Source: Flavobacteriales bacterium
GTDB lineage: Bacteria > Bacteroidota > Bacteroidia > UBA10329
DNA: 64,000 bases
Assembly (NCBI GenBank): GCA_021739695.1
Contig: JAIPBM010000006.1
Span: 1-64,000 of the forward strand
Reading direction: 5' to 3'
Position numbers and translations under genes: made by a program. A model generated the notes under the pieces. It saw nothing but the letters and a program-made list of their open reading frames with translations, made no database searches and was not told where the DNA came from. This document shows, one piece after another, positions 51,634 through 60,402 of the stretch (within the stretch, counting starts at the first letter, position 1; each line of letters begins with the position of its first letter).

Positions 51634-54036
51634 ATGACGGAAGAAGAGGTTAAAACAGGTTCAAAAAAGGTACTGAACAAGGAAGAATTCAAGCAAGAAG
51701 TATTGAATGATTTCCGACTTGCCACCGAAAGCAGACAGGCCAGTTTGCTTGGTCGTAAAGAAGTGCTGACTGGAAAAGCCAAATTCGGGATTTTCGGAGA
51801 TGGTAAAGAAGTAGCCCAAATTGCTATGGCAAAGGTTTTTCTAAATGGCGATTTCCGTTCGGGTTATTACCGCGACCAGACCTTTATGATGGCTGCTGGA
51901 CTTCTCACCATTCAAGAATTCTTCGCGCAGCTTTACGCACATCCAAGCTTGGAGGCCGATCCTTCATCTGCTGGTAGAAGCATGAACGGGCATTTTTCTA
52001 CGCGGTCTATCAACCAAGATGGCTCTTGGAGGAACTTAATGGAGCAGAAAAACAGTGCTTCCGACCTCTCGCCTACTGCAGGTCAGGTTCCGCGATTGTT
52101 GGGCTTGGCACACGCATCTAAACTCTATCGTCAAAACAAGAATCTCCATTCGCAAACGCAATTCACCGATAAGGGAAACGAAGTTGCTTTCGGAACAATT
52201 GGCGATGCCAGCACATCGGAAGGCCATTTTTGGGAAACAATGAATGCCGCTGCGGTCACGCAAGTTCCATTGGCCATTTCTATTTGGGATGATGGTTACG
52301 GAATTTCCGTTCCGAAGGAATTTCAAACGGTAAAAGCCAGCATTTCTCAAGCTTTGAGCGGATTTGAAAAAGGAAATGACAAGACCGGTCTTCGCATTTT
52401 TAAAACCAAAGGTTGGGATTATGCGCATTTGGTGAAGACCTACGAAGAAGCGATAGCATTCTGCAGAGCAGAGCACGTTCCAGTGTTGATCCACGTAGAG
52501 GAAGTAACGCAACCACAGGGTCATTCCACTTCAGGTTCGCACGAGCGCTACAAGAGCAAAGAACGTTTGGCTTGGGAAGAAGAATTTGATTGCATCAAGA
52601 AACTACGCGAATTCATTATTGAGAAAGGAATTGCGACTGCCGAAGAATGTGATTCGATTGAAGCAGAAGCCAAGAAAAACGTTCAAGCGCAGAAAAACGC
52701 TGCTTGGAGCGCCTTCATTTCTGAGATTCAGGCGGAAAGAGATACGCTAATTCCAATGCTGCAAACAGCTGGTTTGGAAGATCTTGCGAAAGGTTTGAAT
52801 ACGGGTTTTGCTCCGAGTAGAAAAGAAGTGATCGGCACTGCGCGAAAAGCTCTTTTGAAGTTGAGAGGAAGAGAGGATGCGAACACAGCAAAATTGGCAG
52901 AATGGCTAAAAAACCAACAGACGATAAACGCTGAACGTTACAACTCGTTTTTGGAAAGTCAAACCCCGAACAGCGCACCGAAAATTGCAGGCGTTGCGCC
53001 AAAATATGACAGCGATGCCAAGCTAATTGACGGCCGCGAAGTGCTACTTAACAACTTCGATAAGATCTTTTCTGATCGAGACGATGTGGTTGCTTTTGGT
53101 GAGGATCTTGGAGGAATTGGTGGTGTAAATCAAGGATTTGAAGGCTTGCAGAAAAAGCATGGCGATCATCGCATTTTTGATGTGGGAATTCGCGAGGCGA
53201 GCATCATGGGACAAGGTATCGGAATGGCACTTCGTGGCCTTCGCCCAATTGCAGAAATTCAGTATTTGGACTATTTGCTATACGGACTTCAACCGCTTAG
53301 CGATGACCTTGCTTCGCTACAGTATAGAACGAAAGGCGGCCAGAAATGTCCACTGATCATCCGAACACGCGGTCACCGCTTGGAAGGAATCTGGCACGCA
53401 GGTTCGCCAATGGGCATGATCATCAACGCATTGCGCGGCATTCATGTTTGCGTTCCTAGAAACATGACACAAGCAGCGGGTTTCTACAACACGCTGCTTG
53501 CTTCAGATGATCCAGGATTGATCATTGAGCCTTTGAACGGATACAGAACCAAGGAAAAACTTCCATCGAATTTGGGCGAATTCAAAACGCCATTAGGAAT
53601 TCCAGAAGTACTGAAAGAAGGAAAAGACCTCACTATTGTCACTTACGGATCTTGTGTGAATCTCGCTTTGAAGGCGTGTGAAGAATTGGCGGAAGCGGGA
53701 ATTTCTGCCGAACTAATTGATGTGCAGACCTTGCTTCCATTCGATACGAACCACACAATTGTTGAGTCGTTGAAAAAGACCAATCGCCTGTTGGTGATTG
53801 ATGAAGACGTTCCTGGCGGAGCTTCTGCTTACATCCTGCAAAAGATAGTGGAGGAACAGAAAGGTTATTTCTATTTAGATAGCGAACCAAAAACCTTGAC
53901 TGCTCAAGCGCATCGAACGGCCTACGGAACGGATGGCGATTACTTCAGCAAACCGAATATTGAAGACATGGTTGAAGCTGCTTACGCGATCATGAGCGAA
54001 GCTGATCCGGCCAAGTTTCCGAACATTTTCGGGTAA
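51634..54036 (+). CDS. Fused 2-oxoacid dehydrogenase E1 component (alpha plus beta)
   Basis: The 800-residue protein joins two subunits that are usually separate. The alpha part (about 1-460) holds the thiamine diphosphate motif GDASTSEGHFWETMNAA, the phosphorylation-loop-like HSTSGSHERYKSKERLAWE, and FMMAAGLLTIQEFFAQLYAH. The beta part (about 465-800) has AFGEDLGGIGGVNQGFEGL, DVGIREASIMGQGIGMALRG and the C-terminal LIDVQTLLPFD, DEDVPGGASAYI. The layout matches Bacteroidota enzymes annotated as branched-chain 2-oxoacid or 2-oxoisovalerate dehydrogenase. The E2 and E3 genes are not adjacent, so the substrate is uncertain. It overlaps murQ by one base (TAATG). Confidence 0.92.
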   Translation: MTEEEVKTGSKKVLNKEEFKQEVLNDFRLATESRQASLLGRKEVLTGKAKFGIFGDGKEVAQIAMAKVFLNGDFRSGYYRDQTFMMAAGLLTIQEFFAQLYAHPSLEADPSSAGRSMNGHFSTRSINQDGSWRNLMEQKNSASDLSPTAGQVPRLLGLAHASKLYRQNKNLHSQTQFTDKGNEVAFGTIGDASTSEGHFWETMNAAAVTQVPLAISIWDDGYGISVPKEFQTVKASISQALSGFEKGNDKTGLRIFKTKGWDYAHLVKTYEEAIAFCRAEHVPVLIHVEEVTQPQGHSTSGSHERYKSKERLAWEEEFDCIKKLREFIIEKGIATAEECDSIEAEAKKNVQAQKNAAWSAFISEIQAERDTLIPMLQTAGLEDLAKGLNTGFAPSRKEVIGTARKALLKLRGREDANTAKLAEWLKNQQTINAERYNSFLESQTPNSAPKIAGVAPKYDSDAKLIDGREVLLNNFDKIFSDRDDVVAFGEDLGGIGGVNQGFEGLQKKHGDHRIFDVGIREASIMGQGIGMALRGLRPIAEIQYLDYLLYGLQPLSDDLASLQYRTKGGQKCPLIIRTRGHRLEGIWHAGSPMGMIINALRGIHVCVPRNMTQAAGFYNTLLASDDPGLIIEPLNGYRTKEKLPSNLGEFKTPLGIPEVLKEGKDLTIVTYGSCVNLALKACEELAEAGISAELIDVQTLLPFDTNHTIVESLKKTNRLLVIDEDVPGGASAYILQKIVEEQKGYFYLDSEPKTLTAQAHRTAYGTDGDYFSKPNIEDMVEAAYAIMSEADPAKFPNIFG

Positions 54037-54848
54037 TGGAAAAGCGCATCACCGAATCCGCTTCCAACTACGATAATTTGGAAAAAATGTCGGTCAGCGA
54101 ATTGCTGACCAATATTAATCGCGAAGACAAAACGGTTCCGATTGCTATTGAAAAAGCACTTCCTGAGATTGAATCGCTGATCAATTGTGTCATCTCCAAA
54201 ATGGAGAATGGCGGTAGATTATTCTATATCGGAGCTGGAACAAGCGGAAGGCTCGGAATTGTTGACGCATCTGAATGTCCACCGACCTATGGCGTTCCAC
54301 ACGGAATGGTGATAGGCATTATTGCCGGTGGCGATTCTGCCATCAGAAAAGCAGTTGAATTTGCCGAAGACAGCGAAACACAGGGCTGGAAAGACCTTTT
54401 GGAACACAGTATTTCTGATAAAGATATTGTGGTTGGAATAAGCGCATCTGGAACAGCACCGTACGTAATTGGCGCGTTGAAATCTTGTCAGGAAAATGGC
54501 ATCGCTACAGGTTCCATTGCATGTAATCCGAATTCGCCAATGGCTGTGGTTTCCGATTTTCCAATTGCTGTTGTGGTCGGCCCCGAATTCGTTACAGGAA
54601 GCACACGGATGAAGGCAGGAACTGCTCAAAAATTGGTTTTGAATATGATAACCACCACAACCATGGTTAAACTCGGAAGAGTGAAAGGCAATAAAATGGT
54701 GGATATGCAACTGAGCAACAACAAATTGGTCGACCGTGGCGTTCGGATGATCATGGAAGAAACAGGCGCAGAACGCAGCATCGCGGAGCAATTACTCAAC
54801 AAGCACGGAAGTGTGCGGAAAGCAGTTGAAAATTATCTTTCTCGCTAA
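54036..54848 (+). CDS. murQ: N-acetylmuramic acid 6-phosphate etherase
   Basis: The 270-residue SIS-domain enzyme matches MurQ: ITESASNYDNLEKMSVSELL, RLFYIGAGTSGRLGIVDASE, CPPTYGVPHGMVIGIIAGG, VGISASGTAPYVIGAL and VVGPEFVTGSTRMKAGTAQK. It removes lactate from MurNAc-6-phosphate to give GlcNAc-6-phosphate in cell-wall recycling. It is shorter at the C-terminus than the E. coli enzyme (298). It overlaps the E1 gene by TAATG, so it is presumably translated with it, though no metabolic link is apparent. Confidence 0.95.
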   Translation: MEKRITESASNYDNLEKMSVSELLTNINREDKTVPIAIEKALPEIESLINCVISKMENGGRLFYIGAGTSGRLGIVDASECPPTYGVPHGMVIGIIAGGDSAIRKAVEFAEDSETQGWKDLLEHSISDKDIVVGISASGTAPYVIGALKSCQENGIATGSIACNPNSPMAVVSDFPIAVVVGPEFVTGSTRMKAGTAQKLVLNMITTTTMVKLGRVKGNKMVDMQLSNNKLVDRGVRMIMEETGAERSIAEQLLNKHGSVRKAVENYLSR

Positions 54849-54872
54849 GGTTAATCACTCTCCAATTTCCTA

Positions 54873-54903
54873 GAACTTTGAACCTGAAACTCTGAACTGA
54901 ACC
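54873..54903 (+). repeat. Degenerate GAAC-type short repeat
   Basis: Five imperfect units (GAACTTT, GAACCT, GAAACTCT, GAACT, GAACC) end directly at the GTG start of the next gene. It resembles the stretch at 307-350 in the same sense orientation. Confidence 0.45.
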
Positions 54904-55473
54904 GTGCACTCCATTGAACCATATTACCGCTGGCGCGATTATTACACCGCAGAAGATGATATGCGCTCTCCATTCTTTGGTCGCGAGCACAGCGAGTTCG
55001 AATTCACCGATCATATTTACGATTTTGTGCTTCACCCACAGTGGGACAGCATGGATTCTCCGACCTTATTTCTGAAAGTCCTGTACGCAGATTACGAACA
55101 AGGCTTTACTATAATCGAGTTGATTGGGGAATGGAACGATCTACTCTATAACGATATCATGATTTTAAAACGTGATATCATTGAAGCCATGACCTACGAA
55201 GGCATCAACAAATTCGTCCTTATTGGAGAAAACGTGCTCAATTTCCATTATTCGGACGATGAATATTATGCCGAATGGTTTGAAGAAGTAGAAGATGGTT
55301 GGATCATTGGCATCAACTTTCGAGATCATGTAATAAAGGAAATGCAGCAGGCACAAATAGATTATTACATCAATCTTGGAGGCAAATTTCAAGACATTAA
55401 CTGGCGCACTTTCAGTCCAACACGACTTTTTGAAGAACTTGACGATCTGGTTTCAAGAAGGTTGCAAGCCTAG
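54904..55473 (+). CDS. Conserved-looking cytoplasmic protein of unknown function
   Basis: The 189-residue product from GTG 54904 begins HSIEPYYRWRDYYTAEDDMR and continues SPFFGREHSEFEFTDHIYDF. It is rich in Tyr, Trp, Phe, Asp and Glu, with hydrophobic strands (FTIIELIGEWND, KFVLIGENVLNF, WIIGINFRDHVI) in an alpha/beta-like order and no signal or membrane segment. I believe this type occurs in many Bacteroidota, but I cannot assign a function. The GTG is preceded by the GAAC-type repeat. It lies 55 bases after murQ and 56 before rlmB, which has its own promoter candidate. Confidence 0.75.
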   Translation: MHSIEPYYRWRDYYTAEDDMRSPFFGREHSEFEFTDHIYDFVLHPQWDSMDSPTLFLKVLYADYEQGFTIIELIGEWNDLLYNDIMILKRDIIEAMTYEGINKFVLIGENVLNFHYSDDEYYAEWFEEVEDGWIIGINFRDHVIKEMQQAQIDYYINLGGKFQDINWRTFSPTRLFEELDDLVSRRLQA

Positions 55474-55477
55474 TTGC

Positions 55478-55508
55478 TTGTGGCTCGAAACTGCTACAAG
55501 TATCTTCG
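55478..55508 (+). promoter_or_regulatory. Candidate promoter of rlmB
   Basis: TTG at 55478-55480, a 20-base spacer, then TATCTTCG at 55501-55508, near the -33/-7 pattern of the phylum. It ends 21 bases before the rlmB ATG. Confidence 0.45.
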
Positions 55509-55529
55509 CACACAATTTTATAGGCTATC

Positions 55530-56285
55530 ATGCGAGAAAACGAAACGGAACAGAACATTGTCTTTGGAATTCACCCCGTCATTGAGGCGATTGAATCTGG
55601 GAAGGAGATAGAAAAGGTTTTCCTGAAGAAGGGAACTACCAATCCAGCCATTGCGGACATTAAACGAACGCTGAAAGGCAAACGGATTCCATTTCAGGAA
55701 GTACCGCAAGAGAAACTGTTTCGTCTTACACGTAAGAACCATCAAGGGGTAATTGCACTCCTCTCTCCTATCGAATATCAGGATTTTGATGAGGTGGTGA
55801 GAAGAGTGATCGAAAGCGGACAAGCTCCGCTCGTACTTGTACTTGATCGCGTTTCGGATGTGGGAAATTTCGGGGCGATCTGTCGATCGGCCGAGTGTGC
55901 TGGAGTTCACGCCATACTTATACCAATTAAAGGAAGCGCACAGATCAATTCGTATGCTGTAAAAAGTTCTGCTGGCGCCATTTTCAACATTCCAATTTGC
56001 AGAACAGGTCATATTCTCTCTGAAGTGAGAAACCTGCAAGAAGCTGGATTGCGTGTTGTGGCTTGTTCCGAAAAAGGTGAAGATGACATCTACAAAACAG
56101 ATCTTTCTGGGCCCATGGCCATTATAATGGGTTCGGAAGAAGACGGAATTGGAGAAGGTTTGTTGGAAGTAGCAAAAGAGCACGTGAACATTCCAATGGC
56201 CGGAAATACAGGTTCGTTGAACGTATCTGTCGCCACCGGAATTATCCTTTTTGAAAGACTGAGACAAGCTGCGCATGTTGGGTAA
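55530..56285 (+). CDS. rlmB: 23S rRNA (guanosine-2'-O-)-methyltransferase RlmB (TrmH/SpoU family)
   Basis: The 251-residue SPOUT enzyme has an N-terminal substrate-binding domain (NIVFGIHPVIEAIESGKEIE, RIPFQEVPQEKLFRLTRKNH) and the knotted SAM domain with the three SpoU motifs: VSDVGNFGAICRSAECAGVH, MAIIMGSEEDGIGEGLLE and NIPMAGNTGSLNVSVATGI. RlmB methylates G2251 in the peptidyl-transferase P loop. A long antisense frame on the other strand is a shadow. The 3' end overlaps the GT-C gene by 11 bases. Confidence 0.95.
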   Translation: MRENETEQNIVFGIHPVIEAIESGKEIEKVFLKKGTTNPAIADIKRTLKGKRIPFQEVPQEKLFRLTRKNHQGVIALLSPIEYQDFDEVVRRVIESGQAPLVLVLDRVSDVGNFGAICRSAECAGVHAILIPIKGSAQINSYAVKSSAGAIFNIPICRTGHILSEVRNLQEAGLRVVACSEKGEDDIYKTDLSGPMAIIMGSEEDGIGEGLLEVAKEHVNIPMAGNTGSLNVSVATGIILFERLRQAAHVG

Positions 56286-58113
56286 GACCGAAAAGGTCAT
56301 ACTTGCGCTTATCCTTTTTATCGGGGCTATTCTCCGTATTTACAATTTCTGGGACTTCTCACTTTCCAATGACGAGTTAAGTGCCTTAGCTCGTTTGAAT
56401 TTCGATTCATTCTCCGATCTGATCATGAACGGAGTTCGAATTGATGGTCATCCAGCTGCCGCACAGGTGCTGCTCTGGTACGTGACCAAATGGTTTGGAA
56501 ATGGTGTTTTTGTTGTTCGATTACCGTTCGTTCTGGCAGGAATTCTATCCGTTTATTTCATGTTCCGATTGGCTAAAGAATGGGTCAGCACTTCGGCCGG
56601 ATTACTTTCAGCCGCTGCCTTTGCTACGCTAGAATTCCCCATTCTCTACAGCCGCATCGCACGACCTTACGCGCTCGGTATGCTCTTCGCATTGATGGCT
56701 GCCACCTTTTGGATACGGATTGTAAAGAAAAACCAGAAATCCAGCGATTTCGTTTGGCTTGCAATCAGCTTGGCGCTTTGTGCTTATTCACACTATTTCG
56801 CGGCTTTGGTGGCGGCCATTCTTGCGTTTTCAGGAATATTCTTGATTAACGGAAAGAACCTGAAACTGTACCTGCTTACACTTATCGCTGCATTGCTACT
56901 CTACGTCCCGTACATCCCGATATTCCTTCATCAATTGGGTTTGGGAGGAGTTGGTCAGTGGCTTGGTCCGCCAGAGAATGATTGGCTGTGGAAGCACCTT
57001 TATTACGTTTTCAACGAATCCTTTATCGTTCTTTCAAGCTTGCTGCTTATTGGTTTTCTGGGATTTTTCGTATTCAAACCGAAGATCTCTTTCGTGAATC
57101 ACGCATTGCCGCTTTTCCTTTTTCTTGCTCCTTTTCTAGTTGGTTTTTTCTATTCCAGAAATGTAAATCCTGTGCTCCAGAATAGCACACTATTGTTCTC
57201 ATTTCCATTTCTACTTGTGTTCATTTTTTCGGGATGGAATGATGGCAAAGAAAAATTCACGTACGCGACAACGGGCATTCTTCTGTGCGTCACACTCCTA
57301 AGCACCTCAGTTGAAAAACGATTCTATCAAACGAATCATTTCGGGGTTTTCAAAGAACTAGCAACCCATATAGTAGAATGGAATCGCCAAGTTGAAAATG
57401 GCGCGCTGCTGATAGGCGATTTCAACTTTCCGTTTTACATCGATTATTACACGCAGAAACCAGAGCTGTTCGCACTCTACCGGACAACAGACGAAACTGG
57501 AATGGCTGAGTTGAAATCGATGGTTGATACTTCGTCAAAGGAGTTTTTGATCTATGCGTGGTCAACCGTCAATCAAGCTCCTGAAGTGGAGGCAATTATT
57601 CAAGAGAAATTTCCGATTGAAGTGAAACGGGAGACGTATTTCAATTCAGAAGTTGTCATGTTCCAAAAGGGAGAAAAGGATCAGCCGAGCTACATTTTCA
57701 ATTTTGAAAAATCAGATGTTTGGAACTTCAATCCAGATGAAATCTTCAAAGATTCACTAGGAAATAGAACCGTTCTTATCTCATCCGAAAACCCATACGG
57801 ACCAACATTTGCAACCAACGCATTCTCCTTATTGAATAAAGGAATTGAGGAAGTTCTTATTCGTATTAAGATTAAAGGTTTTGATACAGCCCCATCGTTT
57901 CAAATGGTTTATGAACAGGCCAACGATACGGCACGCTACGTTTGGGAGTCGGACGAAATAAAGCGACAATTCAAAACTTTAGGGCCGAAGTGGGGCGTGT
58001 TCAGCTATAAGCTGACACCTACAGAAGATGAAAAAGACATGATAAAAATCTACCCTTGGTTACCAGATGGTGGACATATAGAAATGTCAGCGATGGAAAT
58101 CAGGTATCGTTAA
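56275..58113 (+). CDS. GT39-like GT-C membrane glycosyltransferase
   Basis: The 612-residue protein has an N-terminal helix followed by NFWDFSLSNDELSALARLNF, whose NDE acid pair is the expected GT-C active site, and then the VRIDGHPAAAQVLLWYVTKW loop and YSRIARPYALGMLFALMA. About ten helices fill the first 390 residues. The last about 150 residues form a soluble extracytoplasmic domain. The overall build parallels the protein encoded at 16134. Substrate is unknown. The ATG lies within the last codons of rlmB, and the gene shares a TTAA double stop with the convergent phosphatase gene. Confidence 0.8.
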   Translation: MLGKTEKVILALILFIGAILRIYNFWDFSLSNDELSALARLNFDSFSDLIMNGVRIDGHPAAAQVLLWYVTKWFGNGVFVVRLPFVLAGILSVYFMFRLAKEWVSTSAGLLSAAAFATLEFPILYSRIARPYALGMLFALMAATFWIRIVKKNQKSSDFVWLAISLALCAYSHYFAALVAAILAFSGIFLINGKNLKLYLLTLIAALLLYVPYIPIFLHQLGLGGVGQWLGPPENDWLWKHLYYVFNESFIVLSSLLLIGFLGFFVFKPKISFVNHALPLFLFLAPFLVGFFYSRNVNPVLQNSTLLFSFPFLLVFIFSGWNDGKEKFTYATTGILLCVTLLSTSVEKRFYQTNHFGVFKELATHIVEWNRQVENGALLIGDFNFPFYIDYYTQKPELFALYRTTDETGMAELKSMVDTSSKEFLIYAWSTVNQAPEVEAIIQEKFPIEVKRETYFNSEVVMFQKGEKDQPSYIFNFEKSDVWNFNPDEIFKDSLGNRTVLISSENPYGPTFATNAFSLLNKGIEEVLIRIKIKGFDTAPSFQMVYEQANDTARYVWESDEIKRQFKTLGPKWGVFSYKLTPTEDEKDMIKIYPWLPDGGHIEMSAMEIRYR

Positions 58114-59105
58114 AGACGCATTCCAATCAAGAGCACGTCATCCAATTGTACGAGATCACCTTTCCATTCGTTAAAACGTTGTTCAACGAATTTCAACTGT
58201 TTTCTCGGGCTCAATTCATGAATATCGAATAGCAGCGAGCGGAAGTTATCGTACTTGAATTTTTTTCCGATAGGTCCACCGAATTGATCGGGATAACCAT
58301 CTGAAAAGATGTAAACCATATCGCCTTCAATCAGATCGAACGTGTGATTGGTAAACAAGCGAAGACCATCATCCAAAGCAAGTCCAATAGGAAATTTATC
58401 TCCTTTGGTCTCCAATAATTTTCCATCGCGGATGATGTAAAGCGGATTGTATGCTCCAGAATATTGAATCTGTTTGTTCTTATAATCGATGCTGATCAAG
58501 GCAATGTCCATTCCGTCTTTGATACCGGCTGTCCCTTGATGATCTTCGTCCTTTTGATGTCTGAGCGTTGAACTAACTCCACGATTCAAACTATCGAGAA
58601 TGAGCGCAGGAGTTGTCAGCCCTTCTTCCCGAACAGCAGCGTTTAGCGCATTATTACCAATGATTGACATGAAAGCACCTGGAACTCCGTGCCCTGTACA
58701 GTCTACAGCAGCAATTAGAATCTTGTCATCATATTCTTGCAACCAGTAAAAGTCACCACTAACGATATCTCGCGGACGGTGGAACACAAATGATTCTGGC
58801 AATGCACTATGGAAACGGTCTTCGGATGGAAGAATAGCCTCTTGAATCAGTCGCGCATAATGAATACTGCTGAGCAGATCTTCATTCTTCTCGTTCAAAA
58901 GGGTTAAGGCATTACTGATCTTGCTTTTAGATTGATTAAGCTCAATTGAACTTAACTCAATGGCCCGTTGAAGAAGCTCCAAGTTCTGTTCATAATGATC
59001 ATACGCGTCACTGATAATAGCTAAAAGGCCCTCCATCTCTTTCGGGATGGGGGCACCTCTCAGATACTTTCGAATCTGCCTATTAAGAAGTTTGCTATTA
59101 TACAC
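58110..59105 (-). CDS. SpoIIE/PP2C-type serine phosphatase
   Basis: The 331-residue protein has an N-terminal helical segment (LLNRQIRKYLRGAPIPKEME; LLAIISDAYDHYEQNLELLQ) of a type I recall in front of output domains in FIST-linked kinases, a coiled coil (to about residue 90), then a SpoIIE phosphatase domain with VSGDFYWLQEYDDKILIAAV, DCTGHGVPGAFMSIIG and GDMVYIFSDGYPDQFGG (metal-binding Asp residues). It should dephosphorylate an STAS-type antagonist or similar. The FIST protein is encoded two bases upstream, so it is a probable input for this phosphatase. Confidence 0.9.
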   Translation of the reverse strand: MYNSKLLNRQIRKYLRGAPIPKEMEGLLAIISDAYDHYEQNLELLQRAIELSSIELNQSKSKISNALTLLNEKNEDLLSSIHYARLIQEAILPSEDRFHSALPESFVFHRPRDIVSGDFYWLQEYDDKILIAAVDCTGHGVPGAFMSIIGNNALNAAVREEGLTTPALILDSLNRGVSSTLRHQKDEDHQGTAGIKDGMDIALISIDYKNKQIQYSGAYNPLYIIRDGKLLETKGDKFPIGLALDDGLRLFTNHTFDLIEGDMVYIFSDGYPDQFGGPIGKKFKYDNFRSLLFDIHELSPRKQLKFVEQRFNEWKGDLVQLDDVLLIGMRL

Positions 59106-59107
59106 GT

Positions 59108-60250
59108 TTATACCTCGGCAAACGTAGTTATTGTCATGGTTTGATTATGCAATTCACACCTCGATGATTCAACAACTGGCGAAATTTCTCCGTAAGAATA
59201 GAATCCTGCAATGGTAACATCATTACCCAACACAGATTGCACTGCCTCAACTTCTTCATCTATCCGTTGTCCGAGAATCAGTTTCCGACCAACACAACTG
59301 ATAAGCAATGCAAGTTTATCGTTTGATGATGAACCTCCTTTTTGGGTCGTATGCTCAGCCGCCAAATTTGCTCCTTCAATCAACTTGTCGAAATTTGCTT
59401 TCATCAATCGAACATAGCAGCCTTCAGGAATATCCCCAGCAAAGGTCATGCTGTTCTTTTCTTCGTCAACCGCAAGAACTGTTCGTACGATTGTATCTGA
59501 ATCCTCATCGAACTTCAATCCTAAAGGAAAAAGCAGTGCTGAACCCGGAAGCTCTGCGGCCTTATCTCCCAAATACATTTTGTACAGATCCAAAGCAGAT
59601 TGCCCGTCCAACTCATAAAGAACATTTCCTTCTGAACGGGTAACCAAACGCTCGGCCCCGAAATTATCCCAACCACCTACAGAACCGTAGCCAACTTCCA
59701 GGTCAGACCCATAAAATCCAACAGCAACGATCAAACTTTCCTGCGGAGCACCGTTCAATCCTACCAAGGTTTTTTCAAAATTGGCAGCATCGCCAGCTAA
59801 ACCGCCAGTGCAAGGCACGTTTTGCGCTAAAGCAGAATTGATTCCTTTAACAATCTCGCTTCCGTTCACGTGTAAACCATCAGATAAAAGGAACACGTGA
59901 CACAACCCTTCTCCACTCAGCTGTTGAGCGAGTTTAACCCCAGCGTCCGCACTATCCTTCGCATCGTTGATGTTCATGGATGTGACCTTGACTTTGGTTT
60001 TTTCGAAACTAACTGCAGTAACAACAAGAGACTCATCATACACAAGATCTTCCATTATCTCGCCTGATGTGCTGCCCATAAGAATTTGGGCCGATGGATA
60101 AAATTGTCTCAGTTCCTCGTACTTCGAGGCATCTTCCAGAATTTTTCTAGAACCAAATGCGAACACAATATCGGCTGAATTTCCGATGTTTTCCATTTTG
60201 ATCTCTTGCCATCCACCTTCAGCAGTCCACTGTCTTTGTTCTGTTTTCAT
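59108..60250 (-). CDS. FIST-domain sensor protein (FIST_N and FIST_C)
   Basis: The 380-residue protein contains the two FIST domains and no output domain. The N-part includes SADIVFAFGSRKILEDASKY, AQILMGSTSGEIMEDLVYDE, HVFLLSDGLHVNGSEIVKGI and VPCTGGLAGDAANFEKTLVG; the C-part includes ALDLYKMYLGDKAAELPGSA, GDIPEGCYVRLMKANFDKLI and ALLISCVGRKLILGQRIDEE, ending with VTIAGFYSYGEISP. FIST proteins are thought to bind small ligands such as amino acids and feed signal-transduction proteins. It leads the two-gene unit with the SpoIIE phosphatase. Confidence 0.92.
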   Translation of the reverse strand: MKTEQRQWTAEGGWQEIKMENIGNSADIVFAFGSRKILEDASKYEELRQFYPSAQILMGSTSGEIMEDLVYDESLVVTAVSFEKTKVKVTSMNINDAKDSADAGVKLAQQLSGEGLCHVFLLSDGLHVNGSEIVKGINSALAQNVPCTGGLAGDAANFEKTLVGLNGAPQESLIVAVGFYGSDLEVGYGSVGGWDNFGAERLVTRSEGNVLYELDGQSALDLYKMYLGDKAAELPGSALLFPLGLKFDEDSDTIVRTVLAVDEEKNSMTFAGDIPEGCYVRLMKANFDKLIEGANLAAEHTTQKGGSSSNDKLALLISCVGRKLILGQRIDEEVEAVQSVLGNDVTIAGFYSYGEISPVVESSRCELHNQTMTITTFAEV

Positions 60251-60402
60251 TTACTGGTTGCGTTTATTACCATTTCGAACGCCCGAAGAAGAACAAGGTT
60301 ACGATTGGATGTGTATTCGAGCAACTTTGAATAATTTCTACGCAAATTACGTATTCAGCTCTGTGACAAATACGCAATTCAGCTTTGCATTATGGAAGAA
60401 CC

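Noticed and set aside
55518-56300. 260-codon minus-strand frame opposite rlmB
   Set aside because: It is the antisense shadow of a well-supported SpoU methyltransferase and has atypical composition with no family motifs.
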